In this document: piece by piece, positions 1-7,347 of the stretch
Layout of the letters: every line of letters begins with the position of its first letter
Numbering within the stretch: position 1 is the first letter of the stretch
Source: Streptomyces sp. L-9-10
Lineage (GTDB): Bacteria; Actinomycetota; Actinomycetes; Streptomycetales; Streptomycetaceae
DNA: 64,000 nt
Reading direction: 5' to 3'
Assembly (NCBI RefSeq): GCF_004151105.1
Contig: NZ_PHRF01000048.1
Location: 62,001 to 126,000, forward strand
Notes under the pieces: generated by a model
Seen by the model: the letters and a program-made list of their open reading frames with translations, nothing else
Told to the model about the DNA's origin: nothing
Databases searched by the model: none
Program-made: the position numbers and the translations under genes

Positions 1-84
1 GCCCACCTCGGACGGACCGACCTCGGCGGACCCGCCGCCACCGCCGCCGCCCGCGCCCTCTCCCACGCCGTCCGAGACCTGTAG
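1..84 (+). CDS. C-terminal 27 residues of an unidentified protein (cut by window start)
   Basis: Frame 1 is open from the first base to a TAG at 82-84 and reads as an Ala/Arg-rich, probably helical tail (ends ALSHAVRDL). Third codon positions are almost all G or C, as expected for coding DNA in this genome. The fragment is too short to assign to a family. The next gene (MarR) runs convergently from the other strand, and I see no convincing hairpin between the two. Confidence 0.45.
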   Translation, partial: AHLGRTDLGGPAATAAARALSHAVRDL

Positions 85-177
85 CTGGATCATCTTCTTC
101 TGTCTCTGACGGTTCTGTCTCCGACGGGCTCTCCGGCCGCGCTCGGAGTGCGCCGGCCGTGGCTCTCGGCGTGGCTC

Positions 178-612
178 TCAGAGCACGGTCTCGCCCAGCA
201 TCCGCTTGAGCAGGTCGCGCAGCACCCCGCGCTCCTCGTCGGACAGCGCGGCGAGCGGCTCGCGCGCGAAGTCCAGCGAGTCGCGCAGCCGGGTCGCGGT
301 CGCGCTGCCCTCCTCCGTGGGGGCGGCGAGCTTCACCCGGCGATCGGCCGGGTCGGGCCGGCGCTCCACCAGGCCGCGCGCTTCGAGCCGGTCCACGATG
401 CCGGTGACATTGGACGGTTCGCACTTCAGCTTCCGCGCGATTCCGCGCATGGGCAGCGGCTCCAGGGACAGCAGCCCCAGGACGCGCGCCTGCGCGCCGG
501 TGAGGGAGTGCCGTGCCGCGGCCTGCTCGTACTCCTCGTAGTACCGCGCCACGACAGTGCCGATGAGTTCGACGACCTCAAGGGTGAGTGGGTCTCTTCG
601 TGGAGTGGCCAT
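178..612 (-). CDS. MarR family transcriptional regulator
   Basis: A 144-residue protein of normal MarR length. The winged helix-turn-helix spans roughly residues 35-105: LTGAQARVLGLL leads into the recognition helix region KCEPSNVTGIVDRLEARGLV and the wing RRPDPADRRVKLAAPT. It should dimerise and repress target promoters until a ligand or oxidant releases it. The only Cys sits just before the recognition helix, not near the N-terminus as in OhrR, so peroxide sensing by the OhrR mechanism is not supported. I chose the ATG at 612; a GTG two codons upstream (618) is equally possible. It is divergent from an oxidoreductase and an ohr gene, which suggests it controls both. Confidence 0.85.
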   Translation of the reverse strand: MATPRRDPLTLEVVELIGTVVARYYEEYEQAAARHSLTGAQARVLGLLSLEPLPMRGIARKLKCEPSNVTGIVDRLEARGLVERRPDPADRRVKLAAPTEEGSATATRLRDSLDFAREPLAALSDEERGVLRDLLKRMLGETVL

Positions 613-634
613 GGACACCAGGGTACTCCGTTAC

Positions 635-673
635 TTGACAGCATGAAATATTCATGAGCATTGTTGTTTCATG
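635..673. promoter_or_regulatory. Candidate MarR operator and promoter in the marR/oxidoreductase divergent region
   Basis: This AT-rich patch contains TTGACA (635-640) followed by an inverted repeat CATGAA-ATA-TTCATG (642-656) and another half-site TTTCATG near 667-673. A poor -10 candidate (CATTGT, 659-664) lies 18 bp after TTGACA. An inverted repeat overlapping promoter elements between a MarR gene and its divergent neighbour is the usual layout for MarR autorepression. The repeat is seen directly; its use as an operator is inference. Confidence 0.4.
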
Positions 674-751
674 TGGTGAAGCTTCTCTCGGGTTCCCTGA
701 CCTGGTACCCGTGGCTCACCGCCGCAGAACTGTCTGAGGAGGCTCCGCACG

Positions 752-1776
752 ATGACCGCACTTCCCGAGTCCGGCCGCGCCTGGTTTCTCGTGGCCCGCC
801 CCCACGGCTGGCCCGAACCGGGCGATGTCGCCCTGCGCGACCCGTGACCGAGCCGGGTGAGGGCCGGATCCTGGTCCGCAACCTCCACTTCTCGGTCGAC
901 CCGTACATGCGGGGACGGATGAACGACGTGAAGTCGTACGTACCCCCGTACCAGCTGGACAAGCCGATGGACGGCGCCGCGGTCGGTGAGGTCATCGCCT
1001 CCCGCGCCGAGGGGTTCGCCGTCGGCGACCATGTCGTGCACGGTCTCGGCTGGCGCGAGTACGCCGAATTCCCGGCCGAGCACGGCACGAAGGCCGACGC
1101 CTCCCTCGCCCCGCTCTCCGCGTACCTCGGTGTGCTGGGCGCGACCGGACTCACCGCCTACGCGGGCCTCTTCGAGACCGCCTCCTTCAAGGAGGGCGAC
1201 GCCGTCTTCGTCTCCGGAGCGGCCGGAGCCGTCGGCAGCCAGGCCGGCCAACTGGCCAGGATCAAGGGCGCCTCGCGGGTGATCGGTTCGGCGGGCTCCG
1301 ACGAGAAGGTCAGGCTCCTCACCGAGGAGTACGGCTTCGACGCGGCCTTCAACTACAAGAAGGGCCCCGTCAGGGACCAGCTCAAGGCGGCGGCGCCCGA
1401 CGGCATCGACGTCTACTTCGACAACGTCGGCGGCGACCACCTCGAAGCCGCGCTCTCCACGCTCAACACCCATGGACGCGTCACGCTGTGCGGTGCGATC
1501 GCGCAGTACAACGCCACCGATCCGGCGCCGGGCCCGCGCAACCTGGCCCTGGCCATCGGGAAGCGGCTGCGTCTCCAGGGCATGATCGTCACCGACCACT
1601 TCGGTCTGCGGCCGCGGTTCGTGAAGGACGTCGCGGGCTGGCTCGCCTCCGGTGAGCTGAAGTACCACGAGACCTCGGTCGCGGGCATCGAGAACGGCTT
1701 CGACGCCTTCCTCGGCGTGCTTCGCGGTGACAACACCGGGAAGATGATCGTCACGCTCAACGGCCCGACGCACTAG
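752..1776 (+). pseudogene. Frameshifted zinc-independent NADP-dependent oxidoreductase (MDR superfamily)
   Basis: The C-terminal 310 residues are a clear quinone-oxidoreductase/leukotriene-B4-dehydrogenase-like enzyme: HFSVDPYMRGRM near the start and the nucleotide-binding SGAAGAVGSQAGQLA. The natural start is ATG 752 with GAGGAGG at 736-742 and reads MTALPESGRAWFLVARPHGW, the expected N-terminus. That frame hits TGA at about 845, while the rest lies one base out of frame. The junction is a run of three C at 841-843; four C would restore ...ALRDPVTEPGEG... and give 341 residues, the usual family length. It is either a real frameshift or a homopolymer sequencing error. A shortened product from GTG 844 would lack the substrate-domain N-terminus. 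It would form an operon with ohr, 66 bp downstream. Confidence 0.8.
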
Positions 1777-1842
1777 GCTCGTCACCAGGCCGCCGCGGTC
1801 CGTGGGCGCGAGTCGCGGCGTACAACAGGAGGAACGCACCGC

Positions 1843-2271
1843 ATGACCATCCAGAAGATCGATGTCCTCTACACCGCCGTCGCCACCGCGGAGAACGGCC
1901 GTGACGGCCGCGTCTCCAGTGACGACGGTCAGCTCGACGTCATCGTCAACCCGCCCAAGTCGATGGGTGGCAACGGCGCCGGTACCAACCCGGAGCAGCT
2001 GTTCGCCGCCGGGTACAGCGCCTGCTTCCAGGGTGCGCTCGGTGTGGTCGCCCGTCAGGCGAAGGCCGACATCTCCGGCTCGACGGTGACGGCCAAGGTC
2101 GGCTTCGGCAAGCTGGAGACCGGCGGTTTCGGTCTTGAGGTCGAGCTGATCGCCTCCATCCCGAACGTGGACGAGGCCACCGCCAAGGATCTGCTGGAGA
2201 AGGCGCACCAGGTGTGCCCCTACTCCAACGCCACGCGCGGCAACATCAAGGTCGAGCTCTCCGTCGCCTGA
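1843..2271 (+). CDS. ohr: Organic hydroperoxide resistance protein, Ohr/OsmC family
   Basis: A 142-residue Ohr-type peroxidase that reduces organic hydroperoxides with a Cys pair, normally recycled through lipoylated or dithiol reductants. The peroxidatic Cys61 (GYSACFQ) and resolving Cys125 (HQVCPYSNATRGN) match the Ohr positions; the N-terminal block LYTAVATAENGRDGRV and NPEQLFAAGY are typical. The ATG at 1843 has AGGAGG about 9 bp upstream. It lies 66 bp after the frameshifted oxidoreductase and is followed by a strong terminator. The MarR gene at the divergent promoter is the likely regulator, although it lacks the OhrR sensor Cys. Confidence 0.93.
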   Translation: MTIQKIDVLYTAVATAENGRDGRVSSDDGQLDVIVNPPKSMGGNGAGTNPEQLFAAGYSACFQGALGVVARQAKADISGSTVTAKVGFGKLETGGFGLEVELIASIPNVDEATAKDLLEKAHQVCPYSNATRGNIKVELSVA

Positions 2272-2288
2272 CGGACGGCCTGTTGGCC

Positions 2289-2321
2289 GAGGGCCGTACC
2301 CCTGACCGGGGTGCGGCCCTC
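2289..2321 (+). terminator. Terminator hairpin after ohr
   Basis: GAGGGCCGTACCCC (2289-2302) pairs with GGGGTGCGGCCCTC (2308-2321) around a short loop, with one mismatch. It starts 17 bp after the ohr stop codon. There is no U-tract, as is common in streptomycetes. Confidence 0.7.
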
Positions 2322-2324
2322 AGT

Positions 2325-2414
2325 CATGTCCGCTCGCGCCATGTCCGCTCGCGCCATGTCCGCTCGCGCCATGTCCGCTCGCGCCGTCTCCGTTCGCGTC
2401 CTGTCCGTTTCCGA
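2325..2414. repeat. 15-bp tandem repeat, four perfect and two degenerate copies
   Basis: The unit catgtccgctcgcgc occurs four times without change (2325-2384), then as two decayed copies (2385-2414). It lies between the ohr terminator and the next gene's ribosome binding site. The period is a multiple of three, but no start and ribosome binding site suggest translation. Confidence 0.85.
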
Positions 2415-2538
2415 CCGTTGACGCGGAAGCGCTTCGACTCTAGCTTCCCGTTCGCGGTCGTGACCGTGATTCGGCATGCCGAACGGCTCCATGTCCCGCG
2501 CGCCCCACCCCCCTTCGCCCGCCGTAAGGAGAATCCGC

Positions 2539-3477
2539 GTGAGCCGCACCCCTCGCAGAACCACGCTCCTTCTGGCCCTGTCGCTCGCCGTCTTCGCCGC
2601 CTTCACCGCGTTCGTCCCCCCGCCCGCCGTGGCCGCAGATCCCTGGATCCAGTACTACGACGGCGACTACTACCTGCTCACGGCGTCCCGTACGTCGGAG
2701 CTGACCATGCGCACATCGCCCACTCCGGCCGGGCTCTCGACCGCGCCGGGCGTGCGGGTCTGGACGGACTCCACCTCCTCGCGCTGCTGCCACATGGGGG
2801 CGCCCCGGATCCACTTCCGGGACGGCCGCTGGTATCTGTACTACGTGGCCGGCCAGGGCATCGCGGACTACCGACCCACCAGGCGCGTGCACGTACTGGA
2901 GAGCGCCGGCGCCGACCCCATGGGCCCGTACGCCTACCGGGAGCAGCTCGACGACGGCAGGCTGCCGGACGCCACCGCGCCGACGCCGGACGGTGGCCTC
3001 TCTCCGCCGGGCGCCGCGCTCGCCGGGGCCTCCGGCGAACGCGCGGCCACCCCCACGGCGTACACACTCGTGAACCGGCGCAGCGGCAAGTGCCTTGAAG
3101 TGGAGGACGGTTCGGTCGCCGATGGCGCGAACGTCCTCCAGTGGGCCTGTCACGGCGGCGTCCGTCAGCGCTGGCGCGTCGAGGAACTCGGCGATGAGAC
3201 CAGCCGGCTGGTCAACGCCGCCAGTGGGAAGGTGCTGGACACGGCGGCCTGTTCCGTCGCGGACGGGGCCGCTTTGCGCCAGTGGTCCTGGCTCGGCACG
3301 ATCTGCCAGTCCTTCCGTCTCGTCGTCACCGACCAGGGCGGCTGGGTGCGGCTCGTCGGGGCCCGCAGCGGCAAGGTCGCGGAGGTCGCGGGCTGTTCGA
3401 CGGCGGACGGAGCGGACGTACAGCAGTGGCCCTGGCTGGGCACGACCTGCCAGCAGTGGCGGCTGAACCCGGTCTGA
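2539..3477 (+). CDS. Secreted protein: GH43-type propeller fragment plus ricin-B lectin (CBM13)
   Basis: A 312-residue exported protein. GTG 2539 has AAGGAG upstream and begins a classic signal peptide ending near AVAA at residue 34. Residues 35-135 (DPWIQYYDGDYYLLTA... APRIHFRDGRWYLYYVAGQG... RVHVLESAGADPMGPY) match the first blades of a GH43 arabinanase-like five-bladed propeller, including the first catalytic Asp in DPW. The family needs about 300 residues, and the general acid Glu region is absent. After a 30-residue Pro/Ala linker, residues 175-312 form a ricin-type beta-trefoil with three repeats ending QRW, QSF and QQW. It probably binds sugar polymers without cutting them; an internal deletion of an arabinanase-lectin gene is my best explanation. 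Confidence 0.75.
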   Translation: MSRTPRRTTLLLALSLAVFAAFTAFVPPPAVAADPWIQYYDGDYYLLTASRTSELTMRTSPTPAGLSTAPGVRVWTDSTSSRCCHMGAPRIHFRDGRWYLYYVAGQGIADYRPTRRVHVLESAGADPMGPYAYREQLDDGRLPDATAPTPDGGLSPPGAALAGASGERAATPTAYTLVNRRSGKCLEVEDGSVADGANVLQWACHGGVRQRWRVEELGDETSRLVNAASGKVLDTAACSVADGAALRQWSWLGTICQSFRLVVTDQGGWVRLVGARSGKVAEVAGCSTADGADVQQWPWLGTTCQQWRLNPV

Positions 3478-3488
3478 ACAACGCCGCG

Positions 3489-3521
3489 GGGGCCGTCCCC
3501 GCACCACGCGGGAACGGCCCC
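3489..3521. terminator. Bidirectional terminator between lectin gene and M14 peptidase
   Basis: GGGGCCGTCCCCGC (3489-3502) and GCGGGAACGGCCCC (3508-3521) form a 14-bp stem with one mismatch and a 5-nt loop. It sits between two convergent genes. Confidence 0.75.
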
Positions 3522-3573
3522 AGGAGCCACGGCGTCACGGCGTCACCGCATCACTGTGGCGCGCCGTGAGGAC

Positions 3574-6135
3574 TCAGCCGGCCGCCCCCAGCAGGGCGCG
3601 GCCGACCTGCGAGAAGAGCCCCTTCGGGTGGTCACGGAACAGCGGCTCCGTACCGAACAGCACCACGGACCCGCCCTTGGCGGACGTACCGCTGACGACC
3701 GAGGCCCGGCCCGCCGCGGCCGAGGGGCCGCCCGTACCGTCCTCCTTCGCGCGCCAGTGGCCGGACACCAGCGGACCGCCGGTGCCGTACGACTGCTCGG
3801 TCCGCACCCCGGGACCGAGGTCGGTGAACCACAGCGGTGAGTAGACGAAGGTGTGCGCCGGGGCGCCACCGGTGATCGGGCCACCCGCGTTGGTCACCCG
3901 CACCACACCGTTCGCGTCGCCGTTGCCCGCGACCGGCCTGGCCGCGAGCAGACCCGCGGCGGTGTTGAAGGCCGCCCCCGCCGAACCGAGCGTGACCACG
4001 CCCCCGCCCTTGGAGAGGAAGCCGTCCAGGGCCGAGCGCGCGGCCGGGTTGAGCGCGCCGTACTGGAGGCCGGAGGAGACGTACAGGACATCCGCCTTCG
4101 ACCAGTCGAAGCCCGCGTTCAGCGTCGCGGTCGACACCGGCAGCACCTCGAAGCCCATCTCCCGCAGGGCGAACTGCTCGCCGGGCGTCACCGCCGCCGC
4201 GACGCGCGTACGGGCCACCGTCCCGGAGCCCTTCTCCCCGGTGGCGGTGAAGGCGACGCCGTAACGGTCGGCCAGGACGGCCGCCTGACGACGGGCCGAG
4301 GCCGGCACGATCGCCGAACCGTCCGCCGCCCTGCGTACCTTCACGCCCTGCCCGAGCAGGGAGTTGAGGGCGGCCAGATCCTTCGGGTCGTCCAGGCGCA
4401 GCCGCAGATCGCCCTGACCCGTCACCGCCCCGGCCGGGGACGCGGCCTGGACCGGACGCGCCGGGATGTGCAGCCCGCCACCGGCCTGCTGGATCTTGTC
4501 GACGCTCGCGCCCCACAGCAGCCCGAGGCTCCACCCCGAGATGTCGTACATGGCGGAGACGTCCGCGCTGATGTCACGGCCCTCGTCGAGGATCACGTTG
4601 GCGATGCCGCGCTTGGCCTGGTGCATGTCGACGATGTACGAGCCCGCCGGATACGAGCGTCCCGCCAGCCGGAAGCCTGCGCGGGCGCGCTCCACCCGTA
4701 CGTCATTGGCGACCAGATGGTCCACGAGCCGGGCCGCCGCGGTCGCCGAGCGCTGCCCCTGGCCCGCCGGGATCACATACGCGCGCGGGAAGGACGTGGT
4801 GTACACGTCCTCCGGTCCGATGCCCGGCACGCCCGGCACCGTCTCCTCGGACACCGGCCGCTGCGCCTCGCCCGCCACGCCCCGCCGGAACGTCTCGATC
4901 TGGTCGGCGATCACCGATGTGCGGTGGTCGAGCGTGTAGTCGAGGGTCGCGCGCATCACCGCGCCCGCGATGTCGGTGTTGATCGCGGAGCGCCTGCGCA
5001 GTTCCTCCACCGGCAGGGTGTTGTAGTCGTTGTTGTTCACGCGCATCGGGAACTCGACGGTGTGCGAGGCCACCGCGCCCTGGAACGCCATGTACTGCGG
5101 GGTGAAGATCGGCGGCCAGTCGTCCCAGCCCTCCTGCTGGTCGCGGAAGGGGATGACGGGCGGCTGGACGCCGTCCTCGGCGGGGGTGTAGCCGAGATCG
5201 TTCACCGCCTTCTCCATGCCGAGGGCGTTGGCGTAGCTGTTCTTCAGGAAGAGGTCGTACTCGTAGTTCTCGCCGTGCGGCGGCGTCGTCGGCTCGATCA
5301 GCGTGCCGTTGACATAGCCGTGCAGGTCCAGCATGACGGCGGGCCGCTTGTCGACCGCGATCTGCCGGATGGCCTGCGACTCGGGCTGCGAGGCGGTGAT
5401 GAAGTCGCGGTTGAGGTCGAAGCCGTTGCCGTTGGCGCGGGTTCCGGCGATCCGGCCGTCGGGGTTGGCGGTCACATTGAGATAGATCCGGTTCTTGGCG
5501 AGCAGACCGGCCGTTCTGCCGTCCTTCGCCTTCGCCAGCTCCTCGATGAGTTTCAGGGCGGCGTCGGTGCCCTCCCACTCATTGCCGTGGATGTTGTTGT
5601 TGATGAAGACCGGGGTCTTGTACGAGGACTTGATCCGGCGGTCCTTGGCGGCGGTCGCCGGGGCGTCCTCGATCAGCTCGCGCATCCGCTCCTGTTCGCG
5701 GGACTCGCGGGAGCTCTCGGGCGCGGTGACGGTGACGAGATACAGCTCATGGCCGGCCGCGGACCGGCCCGCGACCTCCACGCTGACGCGATCGCTCAGC
5801 TTCTGGAGGGCGTTGAGCCGGGGAGCGAGTGAGTGGTACGGGGCCAGCCCCAGCTTGATCGACTTGTCGGCGGGGTTCTCGGGCGGCGCGTCGAGGACCG
5901 TACGCCGGGGGTAGCCGCCGTCCTTGCGCAGCGCGGGAGGCGCGGGTGTGCCGACGGTGCCGGTGGTCTTCTGGAGCGCGGTGGCGGCGGTGTCGTGGCC
6001 GCCGTTCTCCCTGACGGGGTGCGGCCGCTGCGTGTCCCGGCCGGGGGCGGCGGTCGCGGGGAGCGGAGTGAGCAGCAGGGCGCCGGCGACGGCGCTGACG
6101 GCGGTGGTGAGCAGGACGGGTCTGGGTATCCCCAT
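3574..6135 (-). CDS. Secreted M14 family zinc carboxypeptidase with C-terminal amidotransferase-like domain
   Basis: A product of 853 residues with a signal peptide (cleavage near TAA-APG, residue 30). The M14 catalytic domain has the zinc motif HGNE (His183, Glu186), the substrate-binding NRDF after NANGNGFDL (about 242), the third zinc ligand in DLHGY (His272) and the catalytic Glu in HTVEFP (Glu361). The last 350 residues resemble a ThuA/class I glutamine-amidotransferase-like fold (VDVLYVSSG-type strand, GGGVVTLGS) without an obvious catalytic Cys. It is expected to trim C-terminal residues from peptides outside the cell. ATG 6135 is chosen because GGAGGA precedes it; an upstream in-frame extension runs through a GATC repeat and lacks a ribosome binding site. 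This domain pairing is common for streptomycete M14 proteins. Confidence 0.88.
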   Translation of the reverse strand: MGIPRPVLLTTAVSAVAGALLLTPLPATAAPGRDTQRPHPVRENGGHDTAATALQKTTGTVGTPAPPALRKDGGYPRRTVLDAPPENPADKSIKLGLAPYHSLAPRLNALQKLSDRVSVEVAGRSAAGHELYLVTVTAPESSRESREQERMRELIEDAPATAAKDRRIKSSYKTPVFINNNIHGNEWEGTDAALKLIEELAKAKDGRTAGLLAKNRIYLNVTANPDGRIAGTRANGNGFDLNRDFITASQPESQAIRQIAVDKRPAVMLDLHGYVNGTLIEPTTPPHGENYEYDLFLKNSYANALGMEKAVNDLGYTPAEDGVQPPVIPFRDQQEGWDDWPPIFTPQYMAFQGAVASHTVEFPMRVNNNDYNTLPVEELRRRSAINTDIAGAVMRATLDYTLDHRTSVIADQIETFRRGVAGEAQRPVSEETVPGVPGIGPEDVYTTSFPRAYVIPAGQGQRSATAAARLVDHLVANDVRVERARAGFRLAGRSYPAGSYIVDMHQAKRGIANVILDEGRDISADVSAMYDISGWSLGLLWGASVDKIQQAGGGLHIPARPVQAASPAGAVTGQGDLRLRLDDPKDLAALNSLLGQGVKVRRAADGSAIVPASARRQAAVLADRYGVAFTATGEKGSGTVARTRVAAAVTPGEQFALREMGFEVLPVSTATLNAGFDWSKADVLYVSSGLQYGALNPAARSALDGFLSKGGGVVTLGSAGAAFNTAAGLLAARPVAGNGDANGVVRVTNAGGPITGGAPAHTFVYSPLWFTDLGPGVRTEQSYGTGGPLVSGHWRAKEDGTGGPSAAAGRASVVSGTSAKGGSVVLFGTEPLFRDHPKGLFSQVGRALLGAAG

Positions 6136-6192
6136 GCGTCTGTTCCTCCGGGTATTCGGGAGTGACGGCAACGTCAGAGGCGGGCGGCGGGC

Positions 6193-6300
6193 GATCACGG
6201 CGGAAGCGATCACAGCGGAAGTGATCGCCGCAGAGGCGATCACCGCGGAGGTGATCCCCTCAGGGCGATCAAAAATGATCGGTGTCGATCGACGTTGATC
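6193..6300. repeat. Nine phased GATC motifs: 15-bp tandem repeat running into 10-bp spacing
   Basis: GATC starts at 6193, 6208, 6223, 6238, 6253, 6267, 6277, 6287 and 6297. The first five come from a 15-bp tandem repeat (units like gcgatcacggcggaa), and the last four are exactly 10 bp apart, about one helical turn. The block lies 58-165 bp upstream of the M14 peptidase start and just before the EI24 gene on the other strand, so it fills the divergent promoter region. Confidence 0.85.
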
Positions 6301-6371
6301 GGTACGCAGGGTCTACCGGTTACTCACGCGAACATCAAGAGGGGTCCGTATACAGCCGGTAGGCTGCACCC

Positions 6372-7193
6372 ATGCATGATCTCGGCGCCGGCTTCGGCTA
6401 CTTGATGAAAGGCCAGCGCTGGGTCGCGGGCCACGGCCGGTGGTTCGGATTCGGACTGCTGCCCGGTTTGGTCACCCTGGTCCTGTATGCGGGGGCGCTC
6501 GTCGGCCTCGCCTACGGCGCCGACGATCTGACGGCCTGGGCCACCCCCTTCGCGGACGACTGGTCCTCGCCCTGGCTCGGTCTCTTCCGGGGCTCCCTGA
6601 CCGTGCTGCTCTTCGTGCTCGGGCTGTTCCTCGCGGTGATCACCTTCACCGCCGTGACGCTGCTGGTCGGCCAGCCCTTCTACGAATCGCTCTCCGAGGA
6701 GGTCGACCGCGCGGAGGGCGGCGAGGTCCCGCAGTCGGAGCTGCCGCTCTGGCGCGACCTGTGGATCTCCGCCCGGGACAGTCTGCGGATCCTGGTACGG
6801 GTGGCGCTGTACGGCGTGCTGCTCTTCGCACTCGGTTTCATTCCGGTCGTCGGGCAGACGGTCATTCCCGTGCTCGGCTTCTGCGTCTCCGGCTTCTTCC
6901 TGGCGGAGGAGCTGACGGCGGTGGCGCTCCAGCGTCGTGGTGTCGAGCTGAAGGAGCGCCTCCGGCTGCTCAGGGGCCGCCGGATGCTCACCCTCGGCTT
7001 CGGTGTCCCGCTCACGCTCGCCTTCCTCGTCCCGTTCGTGGCGGTCTTCCTGATGCCGGGCGCGGTGGCGGGGGCGACCCTGATGGTGCGCGAGCTGACG
7101 GCTGAGCCCGAGGACGCGTCCGCGGACGACGACGCCGCGAACGGCGGACAGGGCGCGCGTCGGCCGGGCGTACCGCTCGCCATGGACAAGTGA
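6372..7193 (+). CDS. EI24 domain-containing integral membrane protein
   Basis: A 273-residue membrane protein with four strong hydrophobic segments at about 25-50, 75-100, 140-165 and 210-235, and the family pattern LLVGQPFYESLSEEVD near residue 95 and LGFIPVVGQ near 158. This is the EI24/CysZ-like fold; CysZ relatives move sulfate, but actinobacterial EI24 proteins have no assigned substrate. The C-terminal 35 residues are acidic and disordered, rich in Asp, Ala and Gly. ATG 6372 is the only reasonable start. The gene stands alone and is divergent from the M14 peptidase. Confidence 0.8.
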   Translation: MHDLGAGFGYLMKGQRWVAGHGRWFGFGLLPGLVTLVLYAGALVGLAYGADDLTAWATPFADDWSSPWLGLFRGSLTVLLFVLGLFLAVITFTAVTLLVGQPFYESLSEEVDRAEGGEVPQSELPLWRDLWISARDSLRILVRVALYGVLLFALGFIPVVGQTVIPVLGFCVSGFFLAEELTAVALQRRGVELKERLRLLRGRRMLTLGFGVPLTLAFLVPFVAVFLMPGAVAGATLMVRELTAEPEDASADDDAANGGQGARRPGVPLAMDK

Positions 7194-7219
7194 GGGACGA
7201 GTACAAGTGAGGGACGAGT
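7186..7219. repeat. 17-bp perfect tandem duplication over the EI24 stop codon
   Basis: The sequence acaagtgagggacgagt occurs at 7186-7202 and again at 7203-7219. The first copy contains the TGA stop of the EI24 gene. It looks like a recent slippage duplication with no effect on the protein. Confidence 0.85.
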
Positions 7220-7235
7220 AGCGGCCGACGGCCGT

Positions 7236-7276
7236 AGCGCCGTCCGATCCGGCAGGGGCCAGGACCGGACGGCGCT
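7236..7276. terminator. Bidirectional terminator between EI24 and peptidase C15-like gene
   Basis: AGCGCCGTCCG (7236-7246) pairs perfectly with CGGACGGCGCT (7266-7276), and the loop can extend the stem with further G-C pairs. It lies between two convergent genes. Confidence 0.7.
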
Positions 7277-7347
7277 GTGCGTTCCGCCTTCTGTGCACCT
7301 CAGGTGTCTCGTTGTGCGCCTCAGGTGTCCCGGACGAACCAGGAGGC

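Noticed and set aside
652..2208. Minus-strand open frame opposite the oxidoreductase and ohr
   Set aside because: Composition is that of an antisense shadow; the plus strand holds clear family motifs.
6136..6243. N-terminal extension of the M14 peptidase with repeated Ile-Ala-Ser-Ala units
   Set aside because: It is translation of the GATC repeat; the ribosome site and signal peptide begin at ATG 6135.
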